From contig DATMBJ010000169.1 of assembly GCA_035559315.1 (NCBI GenBank), forward strand, positions 1-24,090: 24,090 nucleotides of DNA, written 5' to 3'. This DNA comes from DATLZM01 sp035559315. Its GTDB lineage: Bacteria; Actinomycetota; UBA4738; HRBIN12. The position numbers and the translations under genes were made by a program. The notes under the pieces are model-generated. The model had not been told where the DNA came from and made no database searches. It saw nothing but the letters and a program-made list of their open reading frames with translations. Positions 6,865 through 14,228 of this stretch are shown here, in pieces. Positions within the stretch are counted from its first letter, which is position 1; every line of letters starts with the position of its first letter.

Positions 6865-8676
6865 GTGGGAGGGCGGTGGAGACGGGGGGCCGCGGCCGCC
6901 GGGGTCCTCCTGGGTGCGGCGACGGTCCTGCTCGTCACCGCCGGCCCGGCCGCCGCCCAGGCCGGGGAGCGGATCGTCTCGTTCGAGGCGAGGTTCCGGA
7001 TCGAGCGCTCCGGCGACCTCCGCGTGACCGAGGTGATCGTCTACGACTTCGGGCCGGCCGAGCGCCACGGGATCTTCCGGGACATCCCGGTCCGGTTCCG
7101 CTACGACGACACCTACGATCGGGTCTACCCCCTCGAGGTCCTCTCGGTCCGGGCCTCGGCCGGGACGCCCTCGGGCTACGAGGTCCTCCGCGAGGGGGCC
7201 CTGGTCCGGATCCGGATCGGGGACCCCGACCGCACGATCACCGGGCGGCACACCTACGAGATCGCCTACCGGATCCGGGGCGCGCTCAACGGGTTCCCCT
7301 CCCACGACGAGCTGTACTGGAACGCGGTGGGGGACGGCTGGCCGGTGCCGATCGACCGCGTCGAGGTCGGGGTGGAGGGCCCGGCGCCGATCGCCCGGGT
7401 CGCCTGCTTCGCGGGACCGACCGGGTCGGCGCTGCCGTGCGCCTCGGCGCGGATCCGGGACGGGGTCGCGCGCTTCGCCCACGAGGGGCTGGGCCCGGGG
7501 GAGGGCCTCACGGTGGTGGCGGCCCTGCCGAAGGGGGCGGTCCCCGAACCCCGGCCGGTGCTCGAGGAGCGCTGGAGCCTGGACCGCGCGTTCGCCGTCA
7601 CGCCCCTGTCGGTGGGGCTCGGCCTCCTCCTCGCCGTCGCCGCCGCGGCGGGCCTCGGGCGGCTGCTGTGGGTGGCCGGGAGGGACCGGCGCTACCGCGG
7701 CTCCCCCGTCGACGTGCTCCACGGGAACCCGACCGGGGAGGAACAGGCGGTCCCGCTCCTCGAGGCGGGCGAGGGGCCGGTGGAGTTCGCCCCGCCGGAG
7801 GGGCTCCGCCCCGGCCAGATCGGGACCCTGATCGACGAGCGGGCCAACCCGCTCGACGTGACCGCGACCGTCGTGGACCTGGCGGTCCGCGGCTACCTCG
7901 TGATCGAGGAGATCCCGAAGCGCGGGTGGTTCGGGAAGCCCGACTGGGTGCTCCGGAAGCGGCGGGAGCCCGACCGCGACCTCCTGCCGTACGAGCGCCT
8001 CCTGTTCGGGGCCCTGTTCGGCGCGCGCGACGAGGTGAAGCTGTCGGGCCTCCGGACGCGGTTCGCCGAGCACCTCCGCGCGGTCCAGGACGCCCTCTAC
8101 GAGGACGCCGTGGCCCGCGGGTGGTTCCCGACCCGGCCCGACCGCATCCGGCTCCGGTGGACGCTCCTCGGGGTCGGGGCCACGATCGTCGGCGGGGCCG
8201 TGCTCTTGGCCGCGGCCCGCTTCACCCACCTGGCCCTCGCCGCGGTGCCGCTCCCGCTCGCGGGGATCGCCCTGCTCGCCACGGCGGGGTCGATGCCGAG
8301 GAGGACCGCGAAGGGGACCGCCATGGTCCGCAGGATCCGAGGGTTCCGCCGGGTGATCGAGACCGCCGAGGCGCACCAGGCCCGCTGGGCGGAGCGCGAG
8401 AACGTGTTCTCCCGCTACCTCCCGTTCGCCGTCGTGTTCGGGCTCACCGAGAAGTGGGCGCGGGCCTTCGCCGGGCTCGCAGCCCCCGAGCAGGTCTCCT
8501 CCTGGTACGTCTCGAGCCAGCCCTTCACCCTCGACGGGTTCTCGGACTCGATCGATGGGTTCGCGGTGACGAGCGCCGGGACGCTCGCCTCCACGCCCTC
8601 CTCCTCGGGGGGCAGCGGGTTCGGCGGCGGGTCCTCGGGCGGCGGGGGCGGGGGCGGGGGCGGCGGCTCCTGGTGA
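6865..8676 (+). CDS. DUF2207-family exported membrane protein, glycine-rich C-terminus
   Basis: The 603-aa product has a signal peptide (RWRR, then a hydrophobic stretch, cleavage likely after AQA, residue 33). An extracytoplasmic DUF2207 domain follows (IERSGDLRVTEVIVYDFGPAERHGIFRDIPVRF, then GRHTYEIAYRIRGALN and HDELYWNAVGDGW). Next come a transmembrane helix at about 246-270, a cytoplasmic region containing ATVVDLAVRGYLVIEE, two helices at about 434-475, and a Gly/Ser tail ending GGGGSW. This architecture is typical of bacterial DUF2207 proteins, whose function is not known. GTG 6865 is chosen because the signal peptide begins there and a -10 lies 6 nt upstream; the frame extends upstream without a better start. 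It has its own terminator and looks monocistronic. Confidence 0.88.
   Translation: MGGRWRRGAAAAGVLLGAATVLLVTAGPAAAQAGERIVSFEARFRIERSGDLRVTEVIVYDFGPAERHGIFRDIPVRFRYDDTYDRVYPLEVLSVRASAGTPSGYEVLREGALVRIRIGDPDRTITGRHTYEIAYRIRGALNGFPSHDELYWNAVGDGWPVPIDRVEVGVEGPAPIARVACFAGPTGSALPCASARIRDGVARFAHEGLGPGEGLTVVAALPKGAVPEPRPVLEERWSLDRAFAVTPLSVGLGLLLAVAAAAGLGRLLWVAGRDRRYRGSPVDVLHGNPTGEEQAVPLLEAGEGPVEFAPPEGLRPGQIGTLIDERANPLDVTATVVDLAVRGYLVIEEIPKRGWFGKPDWVLRKRREPDRDLLPYERLLFGALFGARDEVKLSGLRTRFAEHLRAVQDALYEDAVARGWFPTRPDRIRLRWTLLGVGATIVGGAVLLAAARFTHLALAAVPLPLAGIALLATAGSMPRRTAKGTAMVRRIRGFRRVIETAEAHQARWAERENVFSRYLPFAVVFGLTEKWARAFAGLAAPEQVSSWYVSSQPFTLDGFSDSIDGFAVTSAGTLASTPSSSGGSGFGGGSSGGGGGGGGGGSW
8637..8660 (+). 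other. Potential G-quadruplex motif at the 3' end of the DUF2207 gene
   Basis: Four G runs occur close together on the coding strand: 8637-8639, 8644-8648, 8650-8654 and 8656-8660, with loops of 1-4 nt. They encode the poly-glycine tail, so the motif may just be a by-product of coding. Confidence 0.4.
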
Positions 8677-8679
8677 GGC

Positions 8680-8707
8680 GGGGCCCGGACGCTCCGCGCC
8701 GGGCCCC
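8680..8707 (+). terminator. Perfect 9-bp hairpin terminator after the DUF2207 gene
   Basis: GGGGCCCGG (8680-8688) pairs perfectly with CCGGGCCCC (8699-8707) around a 10-nt loop. It starts 4 nt after the stop and ends 2 nt before the next -10 element. There is no T tract. It is the best terminator candidate in the window. Confidence 0.55.
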
Positions 8708-8708
8708 G

Positions 8709-8714
8709 TAGCAT
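8709..8714 (+). promoter_or_regulatory. -10 element for a leaderless methyltransferase transcript
   Basis: TAGCAT, in the context GTAGCATC, lies 7 nt before the GTG at 8722. There is no Shine-Dalgarno sequence, so a leaderless mRNA is likely. The same octamer precedes the glycerate kinase gene. Confidence 0.55.
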
Positions 8715-8721
8715 CGGAGCC

Positions 8722-9288
8722 GTGTTCCTGCGCGAGAACGAGGAGGGGCGGCGGATCGCGCCGCACCTCCGCGCCGGGCAGACGATGCTGGACCTGGGCG
8801 CGGGGACCGGGCGCATGAGCCGCTGGCTGGCCCGCCGGACCGGCGTCCGGCCCACCCTCTGCGACCTCGTCGAGTACCCGAACCGGGTCCGGTCGCTGCC
8901 GTTCATCGCCCAGACCGACCCGTTCCGGGTCCCGGCGGACGACGCCGCGTTCGACGTCGTGCTCATGATGTTCGTCCTCCACCACGTGGAGCGGTACGAG
9001 GACCAGGGACGGGTGATCGACGAGGCGCGGCGGATCGCCCGGGAGCGGGTGATCGTCACCGAGGACACCCCGGCGTCGAGGCTGGACCGCGCGTTCAACG
9101 TGGCCTGGGACCGCCTCCTCAACGTCCGGCACGGCGTGCCGACCCCCTGCACGTTCCGCTCGGCGGACGACTGGGCGGAGGAGTTCGCCGCCCGCGGGCT
9201 CCGCGTCGTGCACCGAGAGACCTACCGGCCCACGTGGCCGACGCTCCGGACCTACCCCCACACGCTCTACGTCCTGGAGCCCGCCTGA
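8722..9288 (+). CDS. Small class I SAM-dependent methyltransferase
   Basis: The 188-aa product has the Rossmann motif I LDLGAGTGR (residues 23-31), then LCDLVEYPN at the acidic strand-2 position, and FDVVLMMFVLHHV as the motif IV/post-IV segment of Methyltransf_11/25 proteins. The substrate cannot be read from the sequence. The C-terminal part (LDRAFNVAWDRLLNVRHGVPTPCTFRSADDWAEEFAARGL) is the usual substrate-side cap. GTG 8722 is supported by the leaderless -10 spacing. Its stop shares one base with the next gene's start (TGATG), so it is translationally coupled to the GNAT_6 protein; together they form a two-gene unit of unknown product. Confidence 0.88.
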   Translation: MFLRENEEGRRIAPHLRAGQTMLDLGAGTGRMSRWLARRTGVRPTLCDLVEYPNRVRSLPFIAQTDPFRVPADDAAFDVVLMMFVLHHVERYEDQGRVIDEARRIARERVIVTEDTPASRLDRAFNVAWDRLLNVRHGVPTPCTFRSADDWAEEFAARGLRVVHRETYRPTWPTLRTYPHTLYVLEPA

Positions 9289-10310
9289 TGCGGATCGTCT
9301 TCTCCGAGGACCCGCGGGACTTCGCCCGGCGGGATTGGTCGGACCTCGTCCTCCGGGACCCGGGCGGCACGTTCTTCCACACCCCGGCCTACCTCAAGCT
9401 GTACTGGGAGGAGTTCGGGGAGACCCCCGAGCACCTCCTGCTCGCGTTCGCCGAGGACGGCGCGGGGCGGCAGGTGGGGGCCTGCGCGTTCGAGCGGATC
9501 GGCTCGACCCTGCGGTTCCTGGGTGGCACCGAGGTCACGGACTACCAGGGGCCCGTGGCCCTCCCCGAGGCCGCGGACGCGTTCGCCAAGGAGCTCTGGG
9601 CGGCCCTCGTGGACCGGGACGACTGGGAGGTCGCCGACCTCCGCGGCCTGCCCGAGGACCGGGCCTGGCTCGGCCGCCTGCGGGAGGCGGCGCAGGCCCA
9701 GGGCCTCTCGGTCGACGTCACCGAGGACCGGAACGGCGTCGCCCCCTACCTCGACCTGCCCGGGTCCTGGGACGCCTACCTCGCGGCGCTCCCCTCCAAG
9801 CTCCGGCACGAGATCAGGCGGAAGGCGCGGAAGCTCGTGGACGACGCCGGCCCCTTCCGCGTCCGCGCGGCCACCGCGGAGACCCTGGCCGCGGACCTCG
9901 ACCGCTTCGTCGCCCTCCACCGTTCCAGCGAGGGCCCGAAGGGGGTCTTCATGCAGCCGGGGATGGAGATCTTCTTCCGGAGGCTGGGCGAGGCGTTCCT
10001 CCCCCGGGGGATCTTCGACCTCGCGTTCCTCGAGGTCGGTGGGGTGGGGGTCGCGGGGACGATCGGCTTCCGGTTCCAGGGCCGCTACTACCTCTACAAC
10101 TCCGCCTTCGACCACGCCTGGAGCCGGGTGGCGCCGGGGATGGTGCTGGTCGCCGAGGTGATCCGGCGGGCGATCGAGGCCGGCTGCACCGGCTTCGACC
10201 TCCTCAAGGGGGACTACCCGTACAAGTACCGCTTCGGGGCCCACCCGCGCTTCATCCGCCGCCTGGTGGCGACGCGTCCCGGGACGCCCGCGGCGGGCGG
10301 CCCCGGCTAG
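9288..10310 (+). CDS. GNAT_6 / FemAB-like acyltransferase (CelD/BcsL family)
   Basis: The 340-aa product resembles the double-GNAT CelD/BcsL and FemAB-like family (Pfam Acetyltransf_6). It has the N-terminal pattern W-DLVLRDPGGTFFHTPAYLKLYWEEFG, the central KLRHEIRRKARKL helix, and the C-terminal GTIGFRFQGRYYLYNSAFDHAWSRVAPGMVLVAEVIRRAIEAG-FDLLKGDYPYKYRFG, where the acyl-CoA or aminoacyl donor site is expected. Family members act in cell-envelope, polysaccharide or lipid acylation; the substrate here is unknown. ATG 9288 overlaps the methyltransferase stop by one base. Its TAG stop interlocks with that of the convergent anti-sigma gene in CTAG (10307-10310). Confidence 0.85.
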   Translation: MRIVFSEDPRDFARRDWSDLVLRDPGGTFFHTPAYLKLYWEEFGETPEHLLLAFAEDGAGRQVGACAFERIGSTLRFLGGTEVTDYQGPVALPEAADAFAKELWAALVDRDDWEVADLRGLPEDRAWLGRLREAAQAQGLSVDVTEDRNGVAPYLDLPGSWDAYLAALPSKLRHEIRRKARKLVDDAGPFRVRAATAETLAADLDRFVALHRSSEGPKGVFMQPGMEIFFRRLGEAFLPRGIFDLAFLEVGGVGVAGTIGFRFQGRYYLYNSAFDHAWSRVAPGMVLVAEVIRRAIEAGCTGFDLLKGDYPYKYRFGAHPRFIRRLVATRPGTPAAGGPG

Positions 10311-11014
10311 TCACCCCACACGACGCCCCGGGCGATGACCTCGCCGGTGGGGGCGGCGACCGACAGGCGGTCGAAGGGGCGGAGGTCCCAGGAGGTCACG
10401 AGCCAGGTCGCCGCCTCCCCGCCGGCGTCGAACTCCAGCGGGTGGAGGTCGATCCGCCGCCGGTCCTCGGTCCAGAGCGTGGCCAGGGCCCGCCCCTCCA
10501 TCCCCGGGGCGCGGACCAGGACCAGGGCCCAGGACTGGCCGACCTTGGAGTCGTAGAGGACGAAGCTCCCGCGGAGGGCCCGGTCGCCGACCGGGTGGAG
10601 GGTCCCGACCCGGACCGATTCGCCCCCGAGCGCCTCGAGGAACCGCTGGTAGCTCGCGGCGGCCGCCTCGTAGCGCTCGGCCCGCAGCTCGCCCCGGACC
10701 CCGAAACCGACGGCCGCCGCGGCGAGCAGCGCGACGAGGGCCGCTGCGACGAGCGAGGGGCGTCGGGTCCGGGGCGGTGCGGCCTCCGCCCACTCCTCCC
10801 GCAGGACCGCCAGCACGCGGTCCCGGAGCTCCTCCGGCGGGGGCACGTCGTGCGCGGCGCTGGCGAACGTGGAGATGCCTTCGGCCAGGGCGGCCACCTC
10901 CCGCCGGCAGGCCGCGCAGCCGCGGAGGTGGCGGCGGACCCGGGCGTCCTCCGCCGCCGGGAGCGTGCCGAGGAGGTGCTCGGCGAGCAGCCCGCGGACC
11001 TCGTCATGGTTCAC
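10307..11014 (-). CDS. Anti-sigma factor, zinc-finger/RskA type
   Basis: The 235-aa product binds and inhibits the ECF sigma factor encoded just upstream. The N-terminal anti-sigma domain contains the zinc-binding motif H29-x3-C33-x2-C36 (HLRGCAACRR). A transmembrane helix lies at about 87-106 (SLVAAALVALLAAAAVGFGV), and a C-terminal extracytoplasmic domain resembles RskA_C (SYQRFLEALGGESVRVGTLHPVGDRALRGSFVLYD, ending SVAAPTGEVIARGVVWGD). Such proteins are released by regulated membrane proteolysis. The start GTG (11014-11012) overlaps the sigma gene's 3' end by 11 nt and has AAGGAGC 7-8 nt upstream. No protease gene is adjacent, and the inducing signal is unknown. Confidence 0.9.
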   Translation of the reverse strand: MNHDEVRGLLAEHLLGTLPAAEDARVRRHLRGCAACRREVAALAEGISTFASAAHDVPPPEELRDRVLAVLREEWAEAAPPRTRRPSLVAAALVALLAAAAVGFGVRGELRAERYEAAAASYQRFLEALGGESVRVGTLHPVGDRALRGSFVLYDSKVGQSWALVLVRAPGMEGRALATLWTEDRRRIDLHPLEFDAGGEAATWLVTSWDLRPFDRLSVAAPTGEVIARGVVWGD

Positions 11015-11576
11015 GTTCCTGCTCCTTCAGCGCCTCGCGGAGCTTCAGCAGGGCGGTGCGGATCCTGGTCTTCGCGGTGCCGAGGGGGATCCCCTCGAGC
11101 TCGGCCACCTCGGCGCTGGTCTTCCCGCCGAAGTAGGCGAGCTCCAGGGCGGCCCGCTGGCCGGGCGTGAGGGCCTCCATCGCCCGCCGGGCCCGGAGCG
11201 CGAGGTCCTCGGCCTCGGCCCGCTCGTCCGGCGCCGGCCCCGCGTCGGCCTCCCCGGGGGCCCCCACGCGTTCCAGGGTACGGGCTTCGAGGACCCGGCG
11301 GCGGAGGGCATCGATCGCGAGGCTCCGGGCCACGAGCAGCACCCACGTGTCCAGTCGGCCCCGGGAGGGCTCGTACCGGTCGGCGGAGCGCCAGAGCTTC
11401 ACGAACGTGTCCTGCACCAGGTCCTGGGCGGCGGCGTCGCTCCCCAGCATCACGATCCCGAGCCCGTAGATCCGCGAGGCGAACCGCTCGTAGAGCGCCT
11501 CCGCGGCGGCCGGGTCGCGGCGGGCGAAGGCCCGCATCAGGGCCGCATCCGACCAGGGGTCGCGCACGCGACGCAC
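11004..11576 (-). CDS. ECF RNA polymerase sigma factor (SigK-like)
   Basis: The 190-aa group IV sigma factor has region 2 (EALYERFASRIYGLGIVMLGSDAAAQDLVQDTFVKLWRSADRY, with the DLVQDTFVKLW core) and region 4 (LTPGQRAALELAYFGGKTSAEVAELEGIPLGTAKTRIRTALLKLREAL). There is no region 3. Overlap with a RskA-type anti-sigma gene supports a SigK-like assignment, since SigK/RskA pairs control envelope or redox responses in actinobacteria; the regulon here is unknown. The start is GTG 11576, with a weak GAGG 4 nt upstream; GTG three codons later is an alternative. The 78-nt spacer upstream may hold an autoregulated promoter, but I cannot define its elements. Confidence 0.92.
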   Translation of the reverse strand: MRRVRDPWSDAALMRAFARRDPAAAEALYERFASRIYGLGIVMLGSDAAAQDLVQDTFVKLWRSADRYEPSRGRLDTWVLLVARSLAIDALRRRVLEARTLERVGAPGEADAGPAPDERAEAEDLALRARRAMEALTPGQRAALELAYFGGKTSAEVAELEGIPLGTAKTRIRTALLKLREALKEQEREP

Positions 11577-11654
11577 GGTACCTCAGGAAGGTGTACGGAC
11601 GAGGCCCGGCGTCGGCCTCAGCGGAGGAGGGGGAGACCTCGGGGCGGTGCCGGC

Positions 11655-12479
11655 TCAGGGGTAGGCCCGGATGTGCTCCAGGATCGTGAGGGCGAGCTCC
11701 TCGTCGCCCCCCACGACCAGGTTCCCGTCGTCGAGGAACCGCTCCGCGGGAGCGCGCCGCGCCGCGACCAGCGCGAACGGGTAGGCGCGGCCCTGGATGA
11801 ACGCATCGGGCTTCTTGTCCTCGGGCGGGATCTCGCGCACGCCGAGCCCCCAGTGCCAGGTCCCGCCCCCGGCCCCCTCCAGGTCGACCAGCACGCTCCG
11901 GCCCGGGAACGCGAGCCCGGCTCGGCCCAGGGCCCAGGGGAGCATCCGGATCGCGAGGTCGATGGTGAGGTGGATGGGGGGGTGCTCGATCCGGGGCGGC
12001 ATCCCCGCCCCGGCCCGGATGTCCTCGCCGTGCACCCACCACTCCACGATCCGCGACTGGATCAGGTAGCGGACGGCGATCTCCCCCGCGAGCCACGGGA
12101 CCCGACGCGTCGCCCACTCCTCCTCGGGGATCCGGGCGGCGTGCGCGAGGAGGGCGTCGGCGGCCCTTCCCCACCGGAGCAGGACCTCCCGCACCGGGAG
12201 CTCCGCGCGTCGGGCCACGGCGACGTCGTTGAACCCGTCCACCGAGAAGGGTCGGTCCCCGAGCGATCGGCGGTAGGCCTCGAGCTCCACGGGCTCTTCC
12301 CCGGCGAGGAGCTGGGCGGCGGCGGTGTCCTGGGCCTCGAGGTGCGCGATCACGTCGCGGTTCCACCAACCGGGGCAGGCGCTGGGCTGCTCCCAGGCCT
12401 CGGGCGGGAAGTACTGGATGGTCCGACCGAGCCCCTCGCGCTCGGCGCGCGCGGCGGCCAGCAGCTGCTGTCGGCGCAT
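11655..12479 (-). CDS. Mycothiol-dependent maleylpyruvate isomerase family protein (TIGR03083-like)
   Basis: The 274-aa product has the DinB/MDMPI fold. The N-terminal helix pattern (IQYFPPEAWEQPSACPGWWNRDVIAHLEAQD) contains the CPGW-x-RDV-xxH motif, and the central RIVEWWVHGEDIRAG holds the WVHGxDI motif; the two conserved histidines are metal ligands in the family. The C-terminal domain (GRSVLVDLEGAGGGTWHWGLG ... ALVAARRAPAERFLDDGNLVVGGDEELALTILEHIRAY) resembles the SCP2-like part of MDMPI proteins. The exact reaction is unknown; members use mycothiol for isomerisation or detoxification. ATG 12479 follows GGGGGGA. Longer upstream starts would run through the divergent promoter and into glycerate kinase and are rejected. 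Confidence 0.82.
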   Translation of the reverse strand: MRRQQLLAAARAEREGLGRTIQYFPPEAWEQPSACPGWWNRDVIAHLEAQDTAAAQLLAGEEPVELEAYRRSLGDRPFSVDGFNDVAVARRAELPVREVLLRWGRAADALLAHAARIPEEEWATRRVPWLAGEIAVRYLIQSRIVEWWVHGEDIRAGAGMPPRIEHPPIHLTIDLAIRMLPWALGRAGLAFPGRSVLVDLEGAGGGTWHWGLGVREIPPEDKKPDAFIQGRAYPFALVAARRAPAERFLDDGNLVVGGDEELALTILEHIRAYP

Positions 12480-12514
12480 GGATCCCCCCGGTGGGCTCGC
12501 GGGCATCGGCGCGC

Positions 12515-12524
12515 ATCGTAGCAT
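12515..12524. promoter_or_regulatory. Overlapping divergent -10 elements (glycerate kinase / TIGR03083 gene)
   Basis: The decamer ATCGTAGCAT contains TAGCAT on the plus strand (12519-12524), 7 nt before the glycerate kinase ATG, and TACGAT on the minus strand (12520-12515), giving a leader of about 28-30 nt for the minus-strand gene. The 52-nt intergenic region leaves no room for two independent promoters, so the two would compete. Confidence 0.5.
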
Positions 12525-12531
12525 CCGCCCC

Positions 12532-13674
12532 ATGCGGGTCCTGGTGGCGCCGGATAAGTTCCGCGGGACCCTCACCGCGGCCGAGGCGGCCGAGGCGATC
12601 GCCGAGGGGTGGCGGCGCGCGCGGCCCGACGACGAGGTGGAGGCGGTCCCGATGGCGGACGGCGGGGAGGGCACCCTCGAGGCCCTGGTGTCCGCGCTCG
12701 GCGGCGAGCTCCGGACGGTCACGGTCTCGGGGCCCCTCGGCGACCCCGTGGCCGCGGCCTACGGGGTGGTGCCCGGTCCCCGGGGGCCGGTGGCGGTGAT
12801 CGAGATGGCGCGGGCCTCGGGCCTCGCGCTCCTCGCGCCGGAGCGGCGGGACCCGACCCGGACCACGACCCGGGGCACGGGGGAGCTGATCCGGGCGGCC
12901 CTGGAGCGGGACCGGCCGGTCGAGGTGCTCGTGTGCATCGGGGGCAGCGCCACGAACGACGGCGGGGCCGGGATGGCCCAGGCGCTGGGCGCGCGGCTCC
13001 TCGACGCCGAGGGACGGGAGATCGGGCCGGGCGGCGCCGCCCTCCTCCGCCTGGCCCGGGTGGACGCGAGCGGGCTCGCCCGGCTGGTCCGGGGGGTCCG
13101 GTTCGTGGCCGTGACCGACGTGGACAACCCGCTCGTGGGGCCGTCCGGGGCCTCCGCGGTCTACGGCCCGCAGAAGGGGGCGAGCCCCGAGGACGTCGTG
13201 CTCCTCGACCGGGCCCTCGCGCACTACGCGGCGGTGCTCCACCGGGACCTCGGGATCGACGTCCGCGACGTCCCCGGGGCCGGGGCGGCCGGGGGCCTCG
13301 GCGCCGGCCTGGTGGCGTTCCTCGGGGCCCACGTGCGCCGAGGGGTGGAGGTGGTGATGGAGGCCGTCCGGCTCCGCGAGCGGATCGCCGCCGCGGACCT
13401 CGTGGTCACCGGGGAGGGGTCGCTCGACGCGCAGTCGCTCCGGGGCAAGGTGGTGGCCGGCGTGCTCGGCGCGGCCCGGGAGGCCGGGGTGCCGGCGCTC
13501 GTGCTCTGCGGCAGGGCCAGCGTCGAGGTCCCCGGCGTGCGGGTAACCTCCCTCGTCGCCCGGTTCGGTGAGGAGCGGGCGATGGGGGACGCGCGGGCGG
13601 CGCTCGCGGACCTCGCCGCCGAGGCGGCCGCCGAGGCCGGGGCGGGGGTCGCGGGCCCGCCCCTGGCGCCGTGA
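12532..13674 (+). CDS. Glycerate kinase (GarK/GlxK family)
   Basis: This enzyme phosphorylates D-glycerate with ATP, usually to 2-phosphoglycerate, linking glyoxylate, serine or glycerate breakdown to glycolysis. The 380-aa length matches the family. Recognisable blocks are VAPDKFRGTLTAAEAAEAIAEG at the N-terminus, PMADGGEGTLEAL, IGGSATNDGGAGMAQALGA, VTDVDNPLVGPSGASAVYGPQKGA, GAGAAGGLGAGLVAFLGA and VVTGEGSLDAQSLRGK. ATG 12532 has a -10 (TAGCAT) 7 nt upstream and no Shine-Dalgarno sequence, so the transcript is probably leaderless. The YbaK gene follows after 22 nt, likely in the same transcript. 2- versus 3-phosphoglycerate specificity cannot be told from the sequence. Confidence 0.94.
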   Translation: MRVLVAPDKFRGTLTAAEAAEAIAEGWRRARPDDEVEAVPMADGGEGTLEALVSALGGELRTVTVSGPLGDPVAAAYGVVPGPRGPVAVIEMARASGLALLAPERRDPTRTTTRGTGELIRAALERDRPVEVLVCIGGSATNDGGAGMAQALGARLLDAEGREIGPGGAALLRLARVDASGLARLVRGVRFVAVTDVDNPLVGPSGASAVYGPQKGASPEDVVLLDRALAHYAAVLHRDLGIDVRDVPGAGAAGGLGAGLVAFLGAHVRRGVEVVMEAVRLRERIAAADLVVTGEGSLDAQSLRGKVVAGVLGAAREAGVPALVLCGRASVEVPGVRVTSLVARFGEERAMGDARAALADLAAEAAAEAGAGVAGPPLAP

Positions 13675-13696
13675 GCGGGGAAGGGCACGAGCACGG

Positions 13697-14167
13697 GTGG
13701 CGAACGCGATCGAGCGGTTCGAGGCGGCGGCACGGGCGGCGGGGCTCGCGGCCGAGATCCGGCGGTTCCCCCAGGGGACCAAGACCGCGGCCGACGCGGC
13801 CCGGGCGGTGGGCTGCGAGGTGGCCCAGATCGTGAAGACCCTGGTGTTCGTGGCCGACGGCGAACCCGTCGTGGCCCTCACCTCCGGCGCGAACCGGGTG
13901 GACCCGGGGCGGCTGGCGGCCGTGCTGGGTGCGCGGGAGGTCCGGCGGGCCACGCCCGAGGAGGCCAGGGCGGCCACGGGCTTCGCCATCGGCGGCACGC
14001 CCCCGATCGGCTACCCGAGGCCGGTGCGGATGGTGATCGACGAGGACCTCCTCGGCCTCCCCGAGGTGTGGGCCGCCGCGGGGACGCCCGACGCCGTCTT
14101 CCGGACCACCCCCGCGGAGCTCCTGCGGGTGACGGGCGCCACGCCGGCCTCCTTCGCCGAGCGCTAG
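13697..14167 (+). CDS. YbaK/EbsC-family aminoacyl-tRNA deacylase
   Basis: The 156-aa product belongs to the YbaK/ProX editing-domain family, which hydrolyses mischarged tRNAs such as Cys-tRNA(Pro). Typical elements are the invariant lysine in CEVAQIVKTLVF, the ALTSGANRVDPGRLAAVLGA segment, GFAIGGTPPIGYPRPVRMVIDEDL (the family GxxPPxG-like loop) and the C-terminal TTPAELLRVTGA. GTG 13697 gives the standard N-terminus (ANAIERFEAAARAAGL), with GGGGAAGGG upstream at about 11 nt. It follows glycerate kinase by 22 nt without a promoter-like site, so it is probably co-transcribed. The substrate tRNA is not determinable here. Confidence 0.9.
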   Translation: MANAIERFEAAARAAGLAAEIRRFPQGTKTAADAARAVGCEVAQIVKTLVFVADGEPVVALTSGANRVDPGRLAAVLGAREVRRATPEEARAATGFAIGGTPPIGYPRPVRMVIDEDLLGLPEVWAAAGTPDAVFRTTPAELLRVTGATPASFAER

Positions 14168-14216
14168 CCGTCCGGGGAACCGACCCGCGGTGAGCGACCC
14201 GGTGGAGGGGACCTGC

Positions 14217-14222
14217 TAGGAT
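14217..14222 (+). promoter_or_regulatory. -10 element for a leaderless erpA transcript
   Basis: TAGGAT lies 6 nt before the GTG at 14229, within the 61-nt gap after the YbaK gene. No Shine-Dalgarno sequence lies at the usual distance from the GTG, so a leaderless mRNA is likely. Confidence 0.5.
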
Positions 14223-14228
14223 GTCGCC

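Noticed and set aside
11011..13998. A 995-codon minus-strand frame crossing sigma, TIGR03083 and glycerate kinase genes
   Set aside because: It spans a divergent promoter and overlaps well-supported genes on both strands; its composition is that of an out-of-frame translation.
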